The notes: generated by a model not told the origin, from the letters alone. 64,000 bases of DNA from UBA10324 sp038326325 (GCA_038326325.1 JBBQJW010000003.1:127075-191074), one strand, 5' to 3'; positions 28,140 through 38,152 are shown, numbered from the stretch's first letter. A program made the numbers and translations.

Positions 28140-29138
28140 ATGAAAATTCAATTACGCATTAGCCTGAGTGTTGTTTTGTTGGCAGTTACTCTTACATCAA
28201 AAGCTCAGGATGTACACTTCTCCCAGTTTTATACCACACCGTTACACATCAATCCCGCACAAACCGGATTCTTTAATGGGAATCTACGCTTTGCCGGAAT
28301 TTATAAAAGCCAGTGGGGAAGTGTAACAGCTCCTTACTCCACCTTTTCAGGTTCTATGGATTTAAGTAAACCCACCAGCAAGAGCAAGGGAGATATTTTC
28401 GGTTTCGGGTTTCTTGCCACATCTGATAAAGCAGGTGATGCCGGTTATACCACCACTCAATTGGGAATTTCTATGGCGTATCATAAAAAGATGGGACGCT
28501 GGGGAAATCAATTTGTAAGTCTCGGTGGTGCGGCAACTTATTCTAACAGTCATTTTGATATGAGTGCATTGCACTGGGATAATGAATATGCCGGAAAACC
28601 TTCAGGTGAAACATTTATTTCAACAACAAGCTATTCTGATTTTTCATTGGGGGCCGAATACAATTATGTGCCTGGTCAGTTTTCGAACTTCACATTTGGT
28701 GCTTCTGTGTTTCACATCAATCAGCCTTCGCTTTCTTATGGCGGAACATGGAATGCATTGTTGTATCGCAAATATTTGCTTAACACAAGTGCCGAAGTAA
28801 AACTTAGTCAACTGTTACAGTTGTATCCGAAAGCCATGTTTGCCATTCAGGGCGGTCATCGCGAGTTGAACCTTGGCTCGTTCATGCGATTCAGGTTAGA
28901 TAAATCGCGCGACCCGCGATACAATGTATATCTCGGTGCGTGGTACAGATGGAACGATGCCATTGTAGCTGTTACACGGTTCGACATGGATAATTTATCC
29001 ATTGCATTCAGTTACGATATCAACTCGAGTTCGCTCACCAAAGCAAGTCATGGATTGGGCGGACCCGAATTATCATTCTTATACACCACCCGATTAATGG
29101 GTATGGGAAGCAAGAAAGTTTATTGTCCGAGATTTTAG
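28140..29138 (+). CDS. PorP/SprF family T9SS-associated outer-membrane protein
   Basis: 332 residues. Signal peptide (MKIQLRISLSVVLLAVTLTS, then KAQDVHFSQF). FSQFYTTPLHINPAQTGFF is the family's N-terminal signature and YRWNDAIVAVTRFDMDNLSI a conserved late segment. Members are outer-membrane barrels of the T9SS apparatus or dedicated partners for type B cargo. Its position directly after the 2092-aa type B cargo protein is the sprB-sprF arrangement, so it most likely serves that protein. Complete, ending KKVYCPRF. Confidence 0.93.
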   Translation: MKIQLRISLSVVLLAVTLTSKAQDVHFSQFYTTPLHINPAQTGFFNGNLRFAGIYKSQWGSVTAPYSTFSGSMDLSKPTSKSKGDIFGFGFLATSDKAGDAGYTTTQLGISMAYHKKMGRWGNQFVSLGGAATYSNSHFDMSALHWDNEYAGKPSGETFISTTSYSDFSLGAEYNYVPGQFSNFTFGASVFHINQPSLSYGGTWNALLYRKYLLNTSAEVKLSQLLQLYPKAMFAIQGGHRELNLGSFMRFRLDKSRDPRYNVYLGAWYRWNDAIVAVTRFDMDNLSIAFSYDINSSSLTKASHGLGGPELSFLYTTRLMGMGSKKVYCPRF

Positions 29139-29240
29139 AAGCAAGTTGTTAGCGATCAGCTTTTAGTTATCAGGAATTTTATCGCACCTGAAAGCTAAAT
29201 GCTTAAACCTCTCAGCTAAAAATTTTACTGTGGTTCGTGT

Positions 29241-29297
29241 GGCAGGCAATTTCCTGCCCAACTAAAGGCGGGAAGTAGAGGTCCTGCCTTTTTTTAT
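29241..29297 (+). terminator. Terminator with two alternative hairpins
   Basis: GGCGGGA (29267-29273) pairs with TCCTGCC (29282-29288, one G-U), followed by seven T residues. Upstream, GGCAGG (29241-29246) pairs perfectly with CCTGCC (29253-29258), but could instead pair with the same 29283-29288 strand. The two folds exclude each other in part, as in attenuators; more simply, it terminates the PorP/SprF transcript. Confidence 0.7.
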
Positions 29298-29299
29298 TT

Positions 29300-30181
29300 T
29301 TATGAAGACGAACAGATTTTCTCCAACGCAATTTTTATTAAAGTCTTCACTGCCTTATCGCCATTTTTACTGAATTGTTTTAAAACGCGGTTGGCAACAA
29401 TTGCATTGAGCGACAAAGCTTCGTGCCCCATCAGTCGCGCCATGCCGTAAATGGCAGCGGTTTCCATTTCAAAATTTGTAATTCTGTTGTTACCCGACTG
29501 AAAAGTATTGAGGTTATCAATCAGGCTTGGAAGCGCGAGTTTGTTTCGCACTACTCTGCCCTGCGGCCCATAAAAACCGGGACATGTAACAGTTATCCCG
29601 GTCGAAATATTTTTACCCGAAAATAATTTCAGCAAAGCAGGAGAGGAGGCAATTACAGTTGGGTGAATGGTCGAGTTGGTTTTTAAAACCTGTTTCGAAA
29701 ATTCACCTGCAATCTTTTTTTCAAGGGCTGAAATTTTTGGTTGATAAAAATTCATTAGGTTATCCAAGCTCAATCCGAAACCAGAAGCCACAAAACTATC
29801 GACCGGAATATCGGCTTGCAATGCGCCCGAAGTTCCAACGCGAATCAACTGTAACACTTTTTTCTTTGGCTTAATCATTCGTGTTTTTAAATCCACATTT
29901 ACCGCGGCATCCAATTCGGTTAACACTATATCAATATTATCGGGACCAATGCCGGTAGAAATAACAGTGATTCTTTTTTTACCGATTCGCCCTGTGTGTG
30001 TCACGAATTCGCGGTTTTGTTTTTTCATTTCAATTTTATCAAAGTATTTCGAAACTTCTTTCACTCTGTCTGGATCACCAACAGTGATAACGGTATCAGC
30101 AATTTCATTTTCGTGTAAGTGCAGGTGATACACACTTCTGTCGCTATTAAGAATTAGTTCTGAGTCAGCAATTGGCTTCAT
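29300..30181 (-). CDS. udp: Nucleoside phosphorylase (uridine phosphorylase-like)
   Basis: 293 residues. TVITVGDPDRVKEVSKYF is the N-terminal phosphate-binding region of the PNP/UDP family. ISTGIGPDNIDIVLTELDA, LIRVGTSGALQADIPVDSFV and ITNFEMETAAIYGMARLMGH (holding the ribose-binding Met-Glu) are conserved. The enzyme splits a nucleoside with phosphate to ribose-1-phosphate and free base; uridine is the likeliest substrate from the overall pattern, though purine nucleosides are not excluded. Divergent from the universal stress protein gene, 44 bp away. Confidence 0.88.
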   Translation of the reverse strand: MKPIADSELILNSDRSVYHLHLHENEIADTVITVGDPDRVKEVSKYFDKIEMKKQNREFVTHTGRIGKKRITVISTGIGPDNIDIVLTELDAAVNVDLKTRMIKPKKKVLQLIRVGTSGALQADIPVDSFVASGFGLSLDNLMNFYQPKISALEKKIAGEFSKQVLKTNSTIHPTVIASSPALLKLFSGKNISTGITVTCPGFYGPQGRVVRNKLALPSLIDNLNTFQSGNNRITNFEMETAAIYGMARLMGHEALSLNAIVANRVLKQFSKNGDKAVKTLIKIALEKICSSS

Positions 30182-30225
30182 TTTTTGTGCATTATTTTAG
30201 CGCCTTCAAATAAAATCACTTTACA

Positions 30226-31080
30226 ATGAAATTGCCATTAAAAAAATTATTAGTGCCGACAGATTTTTCAGTCATTTCGCTGAACGCACTTGACTATGCT
30301 GCTGCCATTGCAAAAATTACGAATGCAGAAATTACCCTTTTACATGTGTACGAATTACCTGATATGCCTAAGAGCAGTCAGGCTTATGATATTGCCTCAT
30401 TGATTGAAAGAGGCATTGCAGAAAAAATTGACGCTATAAAAGCCAAAGACAAAAATCTTTTTGGGCTAACAATTAAATCAGTAGTTGCTACCGGAAAAAT
30501 TAATGAGAAGATTGAAGAGGTTGCAAAGGAAATTAAAGCTGATATGATTGTGATGGGAACCCATGGTAGTGGTGGGATTCGTAAAATTGGAAAATTGTTA
30601 TTGGGTTCGACTGCTTATCGTGTAGTGAATAATGCGCCTTGCCCAATTATTACCATTAAAGAAGTAAACAAGAAAATCAATTTCAAAAATATTATTCTGC
30701 CAATCGATAACAGTAAGGAAACGATGAAGAAGGTTGGACTGGCAATTGAATGGGCGAAAGCATTTGGAAGTAAAATTCACATTCTTGCGCTCACTGCATT
30801 CTTTGAAGAGTTGGTGGTTCAGATCAAAGACTTAAAAGATCAGGTGTTTGAAATTGAAGAACTGTTACAAAAGAACGGAATTAAGTATGAATCAAGAATG
30901 ATTCGTCATCAACGAATTTCAGAATCAGTAATGTCTTATTCCGAGAAAGTGAATGCTGATTTAATTATGATTGTAACAGAAAATGAAAATGCAATTTCAG
31001 AAATGATTATTCACAGTGCTGCACGAAACATTGTAACAGAATCAGCAACTCCGGTTCTTAGCATTAACATCGATAATTAA
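30226..31080 (+). CDS. Universal stress protein with two Usp domains
   Basis: 284 residues made of two tandem Usp folds. Domain 1 starts KKLLVPTDFSVISLNALDYA and ends with the ATP-binding G-2x-G-9x-G(S/T) type motif MGTHGSGGIRKIGKLLLGST, then CPIITIK. Domain 2 starts IILPIDNSKETMKKVGLAIE, but its end (IVTENENAISEMIIHSAARN) lacks the glycine motif, so only the first domain looks able to bind ATP. Cytoplasmic; it is monocistronic, with a strong terminator after the stop. Confidence 0.92.
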   Translation: MKLPLKKLLVPTDFSVISLNALDYAAAIAKITNAEITLLHVYELPDMPKSSQAYDIASLIERGIAEKIDAIKAKDKNLFGLTIKSVVATGKINEKIEEVAKEIKADMIVMGTHGSGGIRKIGKLLLGSTAYRVVNNAPCPIITIKEVNKKINFKNIILPIDNSKETMKKVGLAIEWAKAFGSKIHILALTAFFEELVVQIKDLKDQVFEIEELLQKNGIKYESRMIRHQRISESVMSYSEKVNADLIMIVTENENAISEMIIHSAARNIVTESATPVLSINIDN

Positions 31081-31098
31081 TTTATTTTCCAACAAAAA

Positions 31099-31132
31099 AA
31101 ATGCCCGGACAATTGTTCGGGCATTTCTTTTT
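31099..31132 (+). terminator. Rho-independent terminator
   Basis: ATGCCCG (31101-31107) pairs with CGGGCAT (31118-31124), with further pairing in the loop, followed by TTTCTTTTT. It ends the universal stress protein gene. Confidence 0.88.
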
Positions 31133-31233
31133 GAAAACATTACTCCTGCCAATTCAATTTTAATTCCGTAATTAATTTTCAGAGCATTCGTTATTCAATG
31201 TAACTTTTCGATAGCCCAAAGCGCTTAACTCAC

Positions 31234-33672
31234 ATGTTAAAGTATCTCCTTATTTGTGTAACACTTTTTTTGTTTTCGTTTTCTGTTTTGGCAGATGGAA
31301 ACAAAACATATTCAACGGCGCATACTTCAGACGCGCCGAAGATTGACGGCTATTTAGATGATGCATGCTGGAAATCTATTCAGGCAACCTCCGATTTCAA
31401 AACACATCAACCCCAATATGGTTTAGCACCAAAATATAAAACAGAAGTGAAAATTCTTTATGACGATGATGCCGTTTACATCAGTGCAAAAATGTATGAC
31501 GACCATCCGGAACTTATTGGTAAAAGTTTAACCCTTCGCGATCAGGGCATGGATCAGGATTATTTTCTGGTAGGATTTGATACTTATCATGATAAACAAA
31601 ATGCATATCGGTTCCGTGTAACAGCTTCTAATGTTCAGTCTGACGAAAGATTGAAACAGGATAATCTCGATTTGAATTGGGATGCGGTTTGGGAATCGAA
31701 AACAAAGATTGATAAGGAAGGATGGACAGTTGAAATAAAGGTTCCTTATTCAGCCATTCGATTTCCAAATACTTCATCACAGGAATGGGGATTGCAGTTT
31801 GGTCGTTACATCAAACGGTCGGGTGAGTTTGATACATGGAGCGCTGTTGATCCGAAAAAATCGGGCGTGGTTTCCCAGTGGGGAAATTTAACAGGCATTG
31901 AAAATATTCATCCGCCGTTTCGTTTATCACTGTCACCTTACATAGCAGGTTATTATGATAAAACTCCTATAAGTATAAATCCCCCTCAATACAGTGAGTC
32001 ATACAGTTACAGCGGCGGCATGGATTTGAAGTTAGGATTGAACGAAAGTTTTACTCTTGACGCAACACTTATTCCAGATTTCGGACAAGTGCAATCTGAT
32101 AACACCGTTTTAAATCTTTCTCCGTTCGAAACAAAGTATGATGAGAAGCGACCATTCTTTACCGAAGGAACTGACTTGTTTCAAACCGCCGGAATTTTTT
32201 ATTCAAGAAGAATAGGGGGAGCACCTGCCGGTTATTATTATGTTTATCAGCAACTCGGTGATGAAGAAAAAATAATAAGTAACCCATCTCAAGCAAGATT
32301 ATATAATGCAACAAAACTCACAGGTCGCACAAACAAAGGACTCGGTATTGGAGTGCTTAATGCAGTGCAGGCACCAACCTATGCTGATGTTGAGGATGGT
32401 GTAACAGGCGCTCAAAGGAAAATTCAAACCGATGTGTTGACGAACTACGATGTATTTGTTCTGAATCAAACACTGAAAAATAATTCGGGTGTAACGGTCA
32501 TCAATACAAATGTTTTAAGAAGAGGAGAAGCACCTGATGCAAATGTTACGGCACTTGATTTTAACATCAACGACAAGAAAAATTATTACAGTTTTTACGG
32601 TACAGGAATTTACAGTCGCCAGTTTGATGCAATGCTGCCCGATTCTCTTTCGGGTGGAGTTAATTACAGTATTAACTTTTCAAAGATCAGTGGTAAATTC
32701 CGATTTGATTTATTTGAAGCGGGAGTTTCGTCCAACTATAATCCAAACGACCTTGGAATTAATTTCAGTACCAATCAACGAAATCACTTTGTCGGGTTAA
32801 AATATATCGACAACGACATGCACAAACACATTCAGAACTGGGACTGTTACATTGGTAATAATTATTCAATGAATTATTCAACAGGTGCGTATTATGATTT
32901 GAATATCAATTTCGGTGGAAACATCACTTTCAAAAACTTTTGGTCAGTAGGAATGGATGGCCAGTCGAAACCATTCTGGTATTACGATTATTATGAGCCG
33001 CGAGTGGCAGGAATGAAATTTAAACACGCACCTTATGTTTATTTCAATCCGAAAATAAGTACTGATTATCGCAAACAATTTACTGTTACAGTTTGGGGAG
33101 AGTATGCCGAATCACCGCAACCCAAAGATCCTCTATATGGTTTTGGATGGGCACCTGCATGGCAGGTTACAGACTGGTTAAATATTTCAAGTACCACCAA
33201 TTATACTTTCGATCATGCGAACTGGGGTTATGTAGATTTCATTGATACAAGCAACACTGTAATAATGGGTAAACGAAACACCGTTACAATCACTAACGAT
33301 TTATCGATGCAGGTTTTATTTACTCCGCACATGAATCTTTCACTTCGTACAAGACACTACTGGAGCAATGTGCAATACCTTCAATACTATTCTTTAAAAG
33401 ACGATGGAAATCTCGACTCAACAAATTACACCGGAAACAATAATATTAATTTTAACGCGTGGAATGTTGATGTGGTTTATGCATGGCAATTTGCTCCAGG
33501 CAGTTTCTTAAATCTTATATGGAAAGTGAATCTATTAAATGCTGATCAACAAAATTCGCTTAACTACTTCCATAATTTCAGAGATACAGTTCAGCTACCT
33601 GCCGGAAATACTATCGCACTAAAAATGATTTATTATCTGGATTATCAAAAGTTTAAAAAGATTTTCAGTTAA
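31234..33672 (+). CDS. DUF5916 outer-membrane protein with N-terminal CBM9-like domain
   Basis: 812 residues. Signal peptide MLKYLLICVTLFLFSFSVLA. Residues ~35-210 match the carbohydrate-binding family-9-like fold (APKIDGYLDDACWKSIQATS, YDDDAVYISAKMYDDHP, WTVEIKVPYSAIRFP). The DUF5916 hallmark DFGQVQSDNTVLNLSPFETK and KRPFFTEGTDLF follow near residues 285-315, then a long C-terminal beta-barrel to the end (YYLDYQKFKKIFS). The family is thought to sit in the outer membrane; ligand and function are not established. Own upstream gap and a shared convergent terminator at the end. Confidence 0.88.
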   Translation: MLKYLLICVTLFLFSFSVLADGNKTYSTAHTSDAPKIDGYLDDACWKSIQATSDFKTHQPQYGLAPKYKTEVKILYDDDAVYISAKMYDDHPELIGKSLTLRDQGMDQDYFLVGFDTYHDKQNAYRFRVTASNVQSDERLKQDNLDLNWDAVWESKTKIDKEGWTVEIKVPYSAIRFPNTSSQEWGLQFGRYIKRSGEFDTWSAVDPKKSGVVSQWGNLTGIENIHPPFRLSLSPYIAGYYDKTPISINPPQYSESYSYSGGMDLKLGLNESFTLDATLIPDFGQVQSDNTVLNLSPFETKYDEKRPFFTEGTDLFQTAGIFYSRRIGGAPAGYYYVYQQLGDEEKIISNPSQARLYNATKLTGRTNKGLGIGVLNAVQAPTYADVEDGVTGAQRKIQTDVLTNYDVFVLNQTLKNNSGVTVINTNVLRRGEAPDANVTALDFNINDKKNYYSFYGTGIYSRQFDAMLPDSLSGGVNYSINFSKISGKFRFDLFEAGVSSNYNPNDLGINFSTNQRNHFVGLKYIDNDMHKHIQNWDCYIGNNYSMNYSTGAYYDLNINFGGNITFKNFWSVGMDGQSKPFWYYDYYEPRVAGMKFKHAPYVYFNPKISTDYRKQFTVTVWGEYAESPQPKDPLYGFGWAPAWQVTDWLNISSTTNYTFDHANWGYVDFIDTSNTVIMGKRNTVTITNDLSMQVLFTPHMNLSLRTRHYWSNVQYLQYYSLKDDGNLDSTNYTGNNNINFNAWNVDVVYAWQFAPGSFLNLIWKVNLLNADQQNSLNYFHNFRDTVQLPAGNTIALKMIYYLDYQKFKKIFS

Positions 33673-33700
33673 GATTTAAAATAGAAATTTATAAAACAAA

Positions 33701-33732
33701 AAGGGCTGCTCAACCGAGCAGCCCTTTTAATT
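33701..33732. terminator. Strong bidirectional terminator between convergent genes
   Basis: A perfect 11-bp stem, AAGGGCTGCTC (33701-33711) with GAGCAGCCCTT (33716-33726), loop AACC, flanked by A- and T-runs. It serves the DUF5916 gene on + and the M16 peptidase gene (stop at 33751) on -. Confidence 0.92.
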
Positions 33733-33750
33733 TTCAAGTGTAACAGAAAA

Positions 33751-36567
33751 TTATTTTGCAGGATAGAGAACTACCTTACCGTAATTATTTTCGTCGAAAT
33801 ATTTTGAAGCTAATCGTTTAAAATCGTCGCTCTTTAATGCTTCAACCTGAGCATTGAAGTTTTTAATTTCAGAAACCTGCTCGTTATCTTTCAGTCCCTG
33901 AGTAACTAAACTGAGCCAGAAACGGTTTTCTTTAATATCAGCCTCGCGACCTTTAAGCATCAACTCCTTTACTTTCAATAAATTTTTATCGTCGCAGCCA
34001 TTTGCTTTAATGTCAGCAATTACTTTTCGCGCTGCACCCACCAATGTATCTACATTTTCAGGTGAGCAACTGTAGTAAATAATAATACGACACATTGATT
34101 TAGGATAGTGTTGCATCTGTGGTGAAGCAGAAACACCATACACACCGCTCATGTCTTCGCGCATGGTTTCGCGAAGTTTTATATTGAGCAATTTCATAAA
34201 GGCGTTTAGTTCGTTGCGATTGTTGCGGTTGTATTCAAATGGACTTAAGTACAACATGGCAACAGTGCTCTTTGGCTCTGTTCCTTTGTAAACTTTTTTG
34301 TTGAAGTTTCCACTCATCCATTTTACATTATTGTCTTTATAGGTTTCGGTTCTTCCTTTTGAAGGAATGCCTCCGATATATTTTTCAACCAATGGTTTTA
34401 AAGCATCAGGTGTAACACTTCCAACAAAAACAAAAGTAAAATCAGCAGGATCACTGAAACGCTCACGGAAAATATTGTAGGCGCGTGTAAGGTTAATCTG
34501 CTTTAACATTTGTTCAGACATTGGCTGATTGCGCTTGTTGTAAGAATACATGATGGCAGTAAGCGAATCAGAGAAAACAGCATTCGGGTCGTTGTTCTGA
34601 TTCTGCAACTGTGTTGCCTGCTGCGATAACCACGAATTGAAAGCAGTAGAATCTTTTCTTGGATCAGTAAAGTAGAGATTAGTGAACTGTAACAGATTTT
34701 CTAAATCTTTAACAGAACAGCTTCCATCTAATCCTTCAGTTAGTTCTCCAATATTAGGTGTAACATTCATAACCATATTACTTGTGTATTTGCTCAACTC
34801 CACATTATCATAATTACCAAGACCGCAATTGTCAACAATGCCGTCAGCATTATTTGCATTAAGGAAATCAGCATCGGAATACAATGAAGTTCCACCCCAG
34901 CTAAATGCGTTGAACAGAATCTGATCGTTTTTGAAATCAGTTGTTTTAAAAACCACTTTCGCTCCGTTGCTTAATATCCATGTAGTAATACCGTTTTCTG
35001 TATCTGTAGTTTCCTTGTTCACTTTGCCCGGAGTAGGAGTGATGTTACTTAAAGGTTTGTTGGAAACTTTATCTTTGTATGCTGTAACAGTTGTGGTCTT
35101 GCTATTGTTGAAAATAGTTTTCAGCGCATCTTCAGTTGGTACTGTTACATCAATTTTTTCAGGAGCAGTAACAATGATGACACAGTTTTTTCCATCAGTA
35201 ATCCAGGATGAAATCATTTTGTTTACCTCATCGAGAGTGATAGTTGGCATAATTTGTTTCGCCATATTGTATTCCCACTCGATACCCGGAATTGGTTCCT
35301 GCGTCAGGAAGTTACTTACATATTCGCGTACCAACGACTTTGATTCTGTTTTATCTTTTTCGTTGAAGGTTGATTCATAACTGCGAAGAGCAGATTCTTT
35401 TGCGCGATCTAATTCCGTTGATGTGTATCCGAAATCTTTCACTCGTTTAATTTCAGTGAGCATGGTTGTTAAACCTTTTTCAATTCCGCCATCAGGAACT
35501 ACTCCATAAACTGTAAATGCATCTTTTGCACGAACCAAATTTCCAAACTGAGAACCTGCAAAAGTGAATGGCGGATTATCCTGCTGTAACAGTTCACTGT
35601 AACGGTCGTTTAACATGCCAGTGGCAATGTTTGCAATCATACTGTTACGGTAGTCACCTATTGTTTTTGAATCGGGTACAGGGCTTTTGAAATTAACCTC
35701 TACTAAAGAATAAGAAGCTTCCTTATCAGTACAAACAGAAACTTTTAAATCATTGTGATCAGGAACAGTAGAAACAGGTCTTGGTTTTTCATTCTTAGGA
35801 TTTGGAATTTCAGCAAAGTGTGCTTTAATCATTGATTCGATTTTATCTACATCAATATCACCAACAACAACCACAGCCATCAAATCAGGACGGTACCATG
35901 TTTTATAAAAACTTTTTAATGTATCGCAAGGTGATTTAAGTATGCTTTCCTGAGTACCGATTGGTAAACGATCAGCATAAAGCGAACCTGAAAACAAAAT
36001 CGGAAAATATTTACGGCGCATTCTGTCGTCAGCACCCTGACCCAACCGCCATTCTTCCACTACAACTCCACGCTCTTTATCAATTTCAGAATTTTCATCA
36101 GTTACTAAATGAGACCAGTCTTCGAGAATCTGAAAACCTTTGTTAAATATTTTTTCTGTATCAGTTGGCAACTGTAACATGTAAACTGTTTCATCAAAAC
36201 TTGTGTAAGCATTTAAGTCCGCACCGAATCTTGTTCCGATTGATTCAAGATAATTTACCAAATCAGCTTTCACGAAATTTTTTGTTCCGTTGAAACACAT
36301 GTGCTCCTGCAAATGCGCAAGACCTAACTGATTGTTTGTTTCCATCATAGAACCTGCATTCACCACCAATCGTAATTCGCAACGATGTTCGGGCTTTACA
36401 TTTTTTTTGATGTAGTACTTCATTCCGTTAGGAAGAGTACCGATGCGTACAGTAGGGTCAAGCGGAACTGTGCTTTTTAAATCAGGTGTTTGTGCCAGCA
36501 AAAATTTTGTTGGTGCAAATGCTGATAACAATAGGAGGAGAGTGAGTGTTTTGAAAATAGTTTTCAT
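33751..36567 (-). CDS. Insulinase-family (M16) zinc metallopeptidase, two-domain
   Basis: 938 residues. An N-terminal signal peptide (ends KFLLAQ) implies periplasmic location. The inverted zinc motif HxxEH is present in GLAHLQEHMCFNG (near residue 85-90), with the third ligand Glu in the ERGVVVEEWRLG region about 75 residues later. A second M16-like half begins near residue 520 (ITTWILSNGAKVVFKTTDFK) and lacks HxxEH, as usual for the inactive partner domain. The length fits fused two-part M16 peptidases (900-950). It degrades peptides. A well-formed promoter lies 30-60 bases upstream on the minus strand. Confidence 0.93.
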   Translation of the reverse strand: MKTIFKTLTLLLLLSAFAPTKFLLAQTPDLKSTVPLDPTVRIGTLPNGMKYYIKKNVKPEHRCELRLVVNAGSMMETNNQLGLAHLQEHMCFNGTKNFVKADLVNYLESIGTRFGADLNAYTSFDETVYMLQLPTDTEKIFNKGFQILEDWSHLVTDENSEIDKERGVVVEEWRLGQGADDRMRRKYFPILFSGSLYADRLPIGTQESILKSPCDTLKSFYKTWYRPDLMAVVVVGDIDVDKIESMIKAHFAEIPNPKNEKPRPVSTVPDHNDLKVSVCTDKEASYSLVEVNFKSPVPDSKTIGDYRNSMIANIATGMLNDRYSELLQQDNPPFTFAGSQFGNLVRAKDAFTVYGVVPDGGIEKGLTTMLTEIKRVKDFGYTSTELDRAKESALRSYESTFNEKDKTESKSLVREYVSNFLTQEPIPGIEWEYNMAKQIMPTITLDEVNKMISSWITDGKNCVIIVTAPEKIDVTVPTEDALKTIFNNSKTTTVTAYKDKVSNKPLSNITPTPGKVNKETTDTENGITTWILSNGAKVVFKTTDFKNDQILFNAFSWGGTSLYSDADFLNANNADGIVDNCGLGNYDNVELSKYTSNMVMNVTPNIGELTEGLDGSCSVKDLENLLQFTNLYFTDPRKDSTAFNSWLSQQATQLQNQNNDPNAVFSDSLTAIMYSYNKRNQPMSEQMLKQINLTRAYNIFRERFSDPADFTFVFVGSVTPDALKPLVEKYIGGIPSKGRTETYKDNNVKWMSGNFNKKVYKGTEPKSTVAMLYLSPFEYNRNNRNELNAFMKLLNIKLRETMREDMSGVYGVSASPQMQHYPKSMCRIIIYYSCSPENVDTLVGAARKVIADIKANGCDDKNLLKVKELMLKGREADIKENRFWLSLVTQGLKDNEQVSEIKNFNAQVEALKSDDFKRLASKYFDENNYGKVVLYPAK

Positions 36568-36598
36568 TTATTGGTTTGTGTTTTTCTAAAAAGGGAAC

Positions 36599-36629
36599 CA
36601 AAACTAACAATGGAAATTACAGAAGCAAA
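36599..36629 (-). promoter_or_regulatory. Bacteroidota-type promoter of the M16 peptidase gene
   Basis: On the minus strand, TTTG (36626-36629) and TAGTTTTG (36599-36606) are separated by 19 bases; both match consensus exactly. The start codon at 36567 lies 31 bases downstream. Confidence 0.78.
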
Positions 36630-36709
36630 TGTGTTCATAAATGAGAATGAAAATTCTGCTTTTGTAATTGTAATGGAGAGTAATAATTGAAAATGTGAAA
36701 ATTGATTAT

Positions 36710-37393
36710 TTACTTATTTTCCTCAATAAATATTCCGGTGCGAATAGCAAACCGAACAAGCCCTGCCATATTTTTTGAATTTGTTTTTTTTAAAAGATTG
36801 GTGCGGTGACTTGCAATAGTTGGCTCAGATATAAAAAGCGTATCAGACATTTCTTTATTGGTATATTCTTTACAAATCAATATCAATACTTCTTCCTCTC
36901 TAGTTGTTAGAACAATATCTTCAAATGCTTTTGTTCTTCTTGGTTTGTGAGATGCTACTTTTTTAAACAAAGCCTCTGACGATTGGGGTGTAAAAAAATA
37001 TTTTCTTTCATGCACACTTATCATTGCGTTGGTCAGTTCTTTCTGATCAGTATTCTTAAATAAATATCCGAGCGCGCCTGCATCAATCATTTTGCGAATA
37101 TTCTCTTCGTCTTCGTGCATTGATAAAGCAATAACTCCAATCTCTGGATATTCTTCAGTGATTACTTCGGTAGTTTCAAAACCATTTCCATTGCTCATGG
37201 TTATATCCATAAATATGATGTCAATTTTTTTTCGTTTCAATAATTGTAAAGCTTCATTACCGCTCGATGCTTCAATAACCTCCTTTACAAAATCAATAGT
37301 TTCCAGTGCCGATTTTACTCCGCCACGGAATAACTTATGGTCATCAACAACCATGACTTTCAATTTCGGAAATTCTTTTAAACTATCAGTCAT
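36710..37393 (-). CDS. LuxR/NarL-type response regulator
   Basis: 227 residues. Receiver domain at ~10-130: VMVVDDHKLFRGGVKSAL has the acidic pair, IDIIFMDITMSNGNG holds the phosphoacceptor Asp, and a Lys follows in YLFKNTDQKEL. C-terminal helix-turn-helix: LTTREEEVLILICKEYTNKE, then ISEPTIASHRTNLLKK. It starts 6 bp after the histidine kinase stop, so the two are one unit. It is the expected DNA-binding output of the kinase; targets are unknown. Confidence 0.94.
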   Translation of the reverse strand: MTDSLKEFPKLKVMVVDDHKLFRGGVKSALETIDFVKEVIEASSGNEALQLLKRKKIDIIFMDITMSNGNGFETTEVITEEYPEIGVIALSMHEDEENIRKMIDAGALGYLFKNTDQKELTNAMISVHERKYFFTPQSSEALFKKVASHKPRRTKAFEDIVLTTREEEVLILICKEYTNKEMSDTLFISEPTIASHRTNLLKKTNSKNMAGLVRFAIRTGIFIEENK

Positions 37394-37399
37394 CGGATT

Positions 37400-38152
37400 T
37401 TATTCTTGAAGTAAAATAACTGATTTATAAATAACTCCATTGCCAGGTGATGAAATAAAATGAAATGTTCCGTTAATCAATTGAAAGCGATGTTTAATAT
37501 TTTTTAATCCCATGCCCGAAGAAATTTTATTTGTATCGAAACCAATTCCATCATCCTGATATTGCAAATGAATTTCTTCTTTTGTTTTGGAAAGAATTAC
37601 AGTTATTTTTTTTGCCTGACTATGTTGCATTGAATTATTCATCATTTCAAGTATTGCTCGAAAGAGCTGTAACATTATTTCTTCATTTGGTGGAATTGAA
37701 AAACCTTCTATAAATAATTCAACTTTTATTTTGGAATTTGTTTCAACAAAATCTTTCAACTGATCAAGTGCCTTGTTAATTCCGTCCTTTAATAAATCAA
37801 CCGGGCGAAGGTTTCTGATTATTGATTTAACAACCAGTAAAGATTGCTCCACCGACTGTTGAGCCAGTTCAATTTCATTTTGAAACCGAACCGGGTCTGT
37901 GCTTTTTGATAACGATTCTATTTTAAGTTTTACTGCTGACAAATGCGGACCGACATCGTCGTGAAGATTGCGAAATATAGTTTCCCTTTCAGATTCTTGA
38001 ATGGATTGAATCATTTGTGCGCGTCCTTTTTCCTGCTCTATTCTTAAACGATAATTTCTTATAAGAATAAACACAACAATGCCAACCATCATTAGCATTG
38101 TTAGCGCAACTGTAATTATGCTAAGTACGACCTGCGCTGAAGAGAACTGCAT
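37400..38152 (-). CDS. Histidine kinase (HisKA_3 type) with one transmembrane helix and no sensor domain
   Basis: 250 residues. One transmembrane helix at ~8-31 (LSIITVALTMLMMVGIVVFI). The dimerisation motif ETIFRNLHDDVGPHLSAVKL carries the phosphoacceptor His near residue 64. ATPase motifs are MNNSMQHSQAKK (N box), DDGIGFD (G1) and GMGLKNIKHR (G2). No periplasmic or PAS sensor region exists, so sensing may come from a partner; the upstream 7TM gene, which overlaps this one by 37 bp, is the obvious candidate. It should phosphorylate the regulator encoded next. Confidence 0.93.
   Translation of the reverse strand: MQFSSAQVVLSIITVALTMLMMVGIVVFILIRNYRLRIEQEKGRAQMIQSIQESERETIFRNLHDDVGPHLSAVKLKIESLSKSTDPVRFQNEIELAQQSVEQSLLVVKSIIRNLRPVDLLKDGINKALDQLKDFVETNSKIKVELFIEGFSIPPNEEIMLQLFRAILEMMNNSMQHSQAKKITVILSKTKEEIHLQYQDDGIGFDTNKISSGMGLKNIKHRFQLINGTFHFISSPGNGVIYKSVILLQE

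Noticed and set aside
29139..29230. Simple AGCTTTTAG/AGCTAAA-like text after PorP/SprF, also near 45082-45140
   Set aside because: Low-complexity, no defined boundaries or shared length between the two places; could not be called a repeat family.
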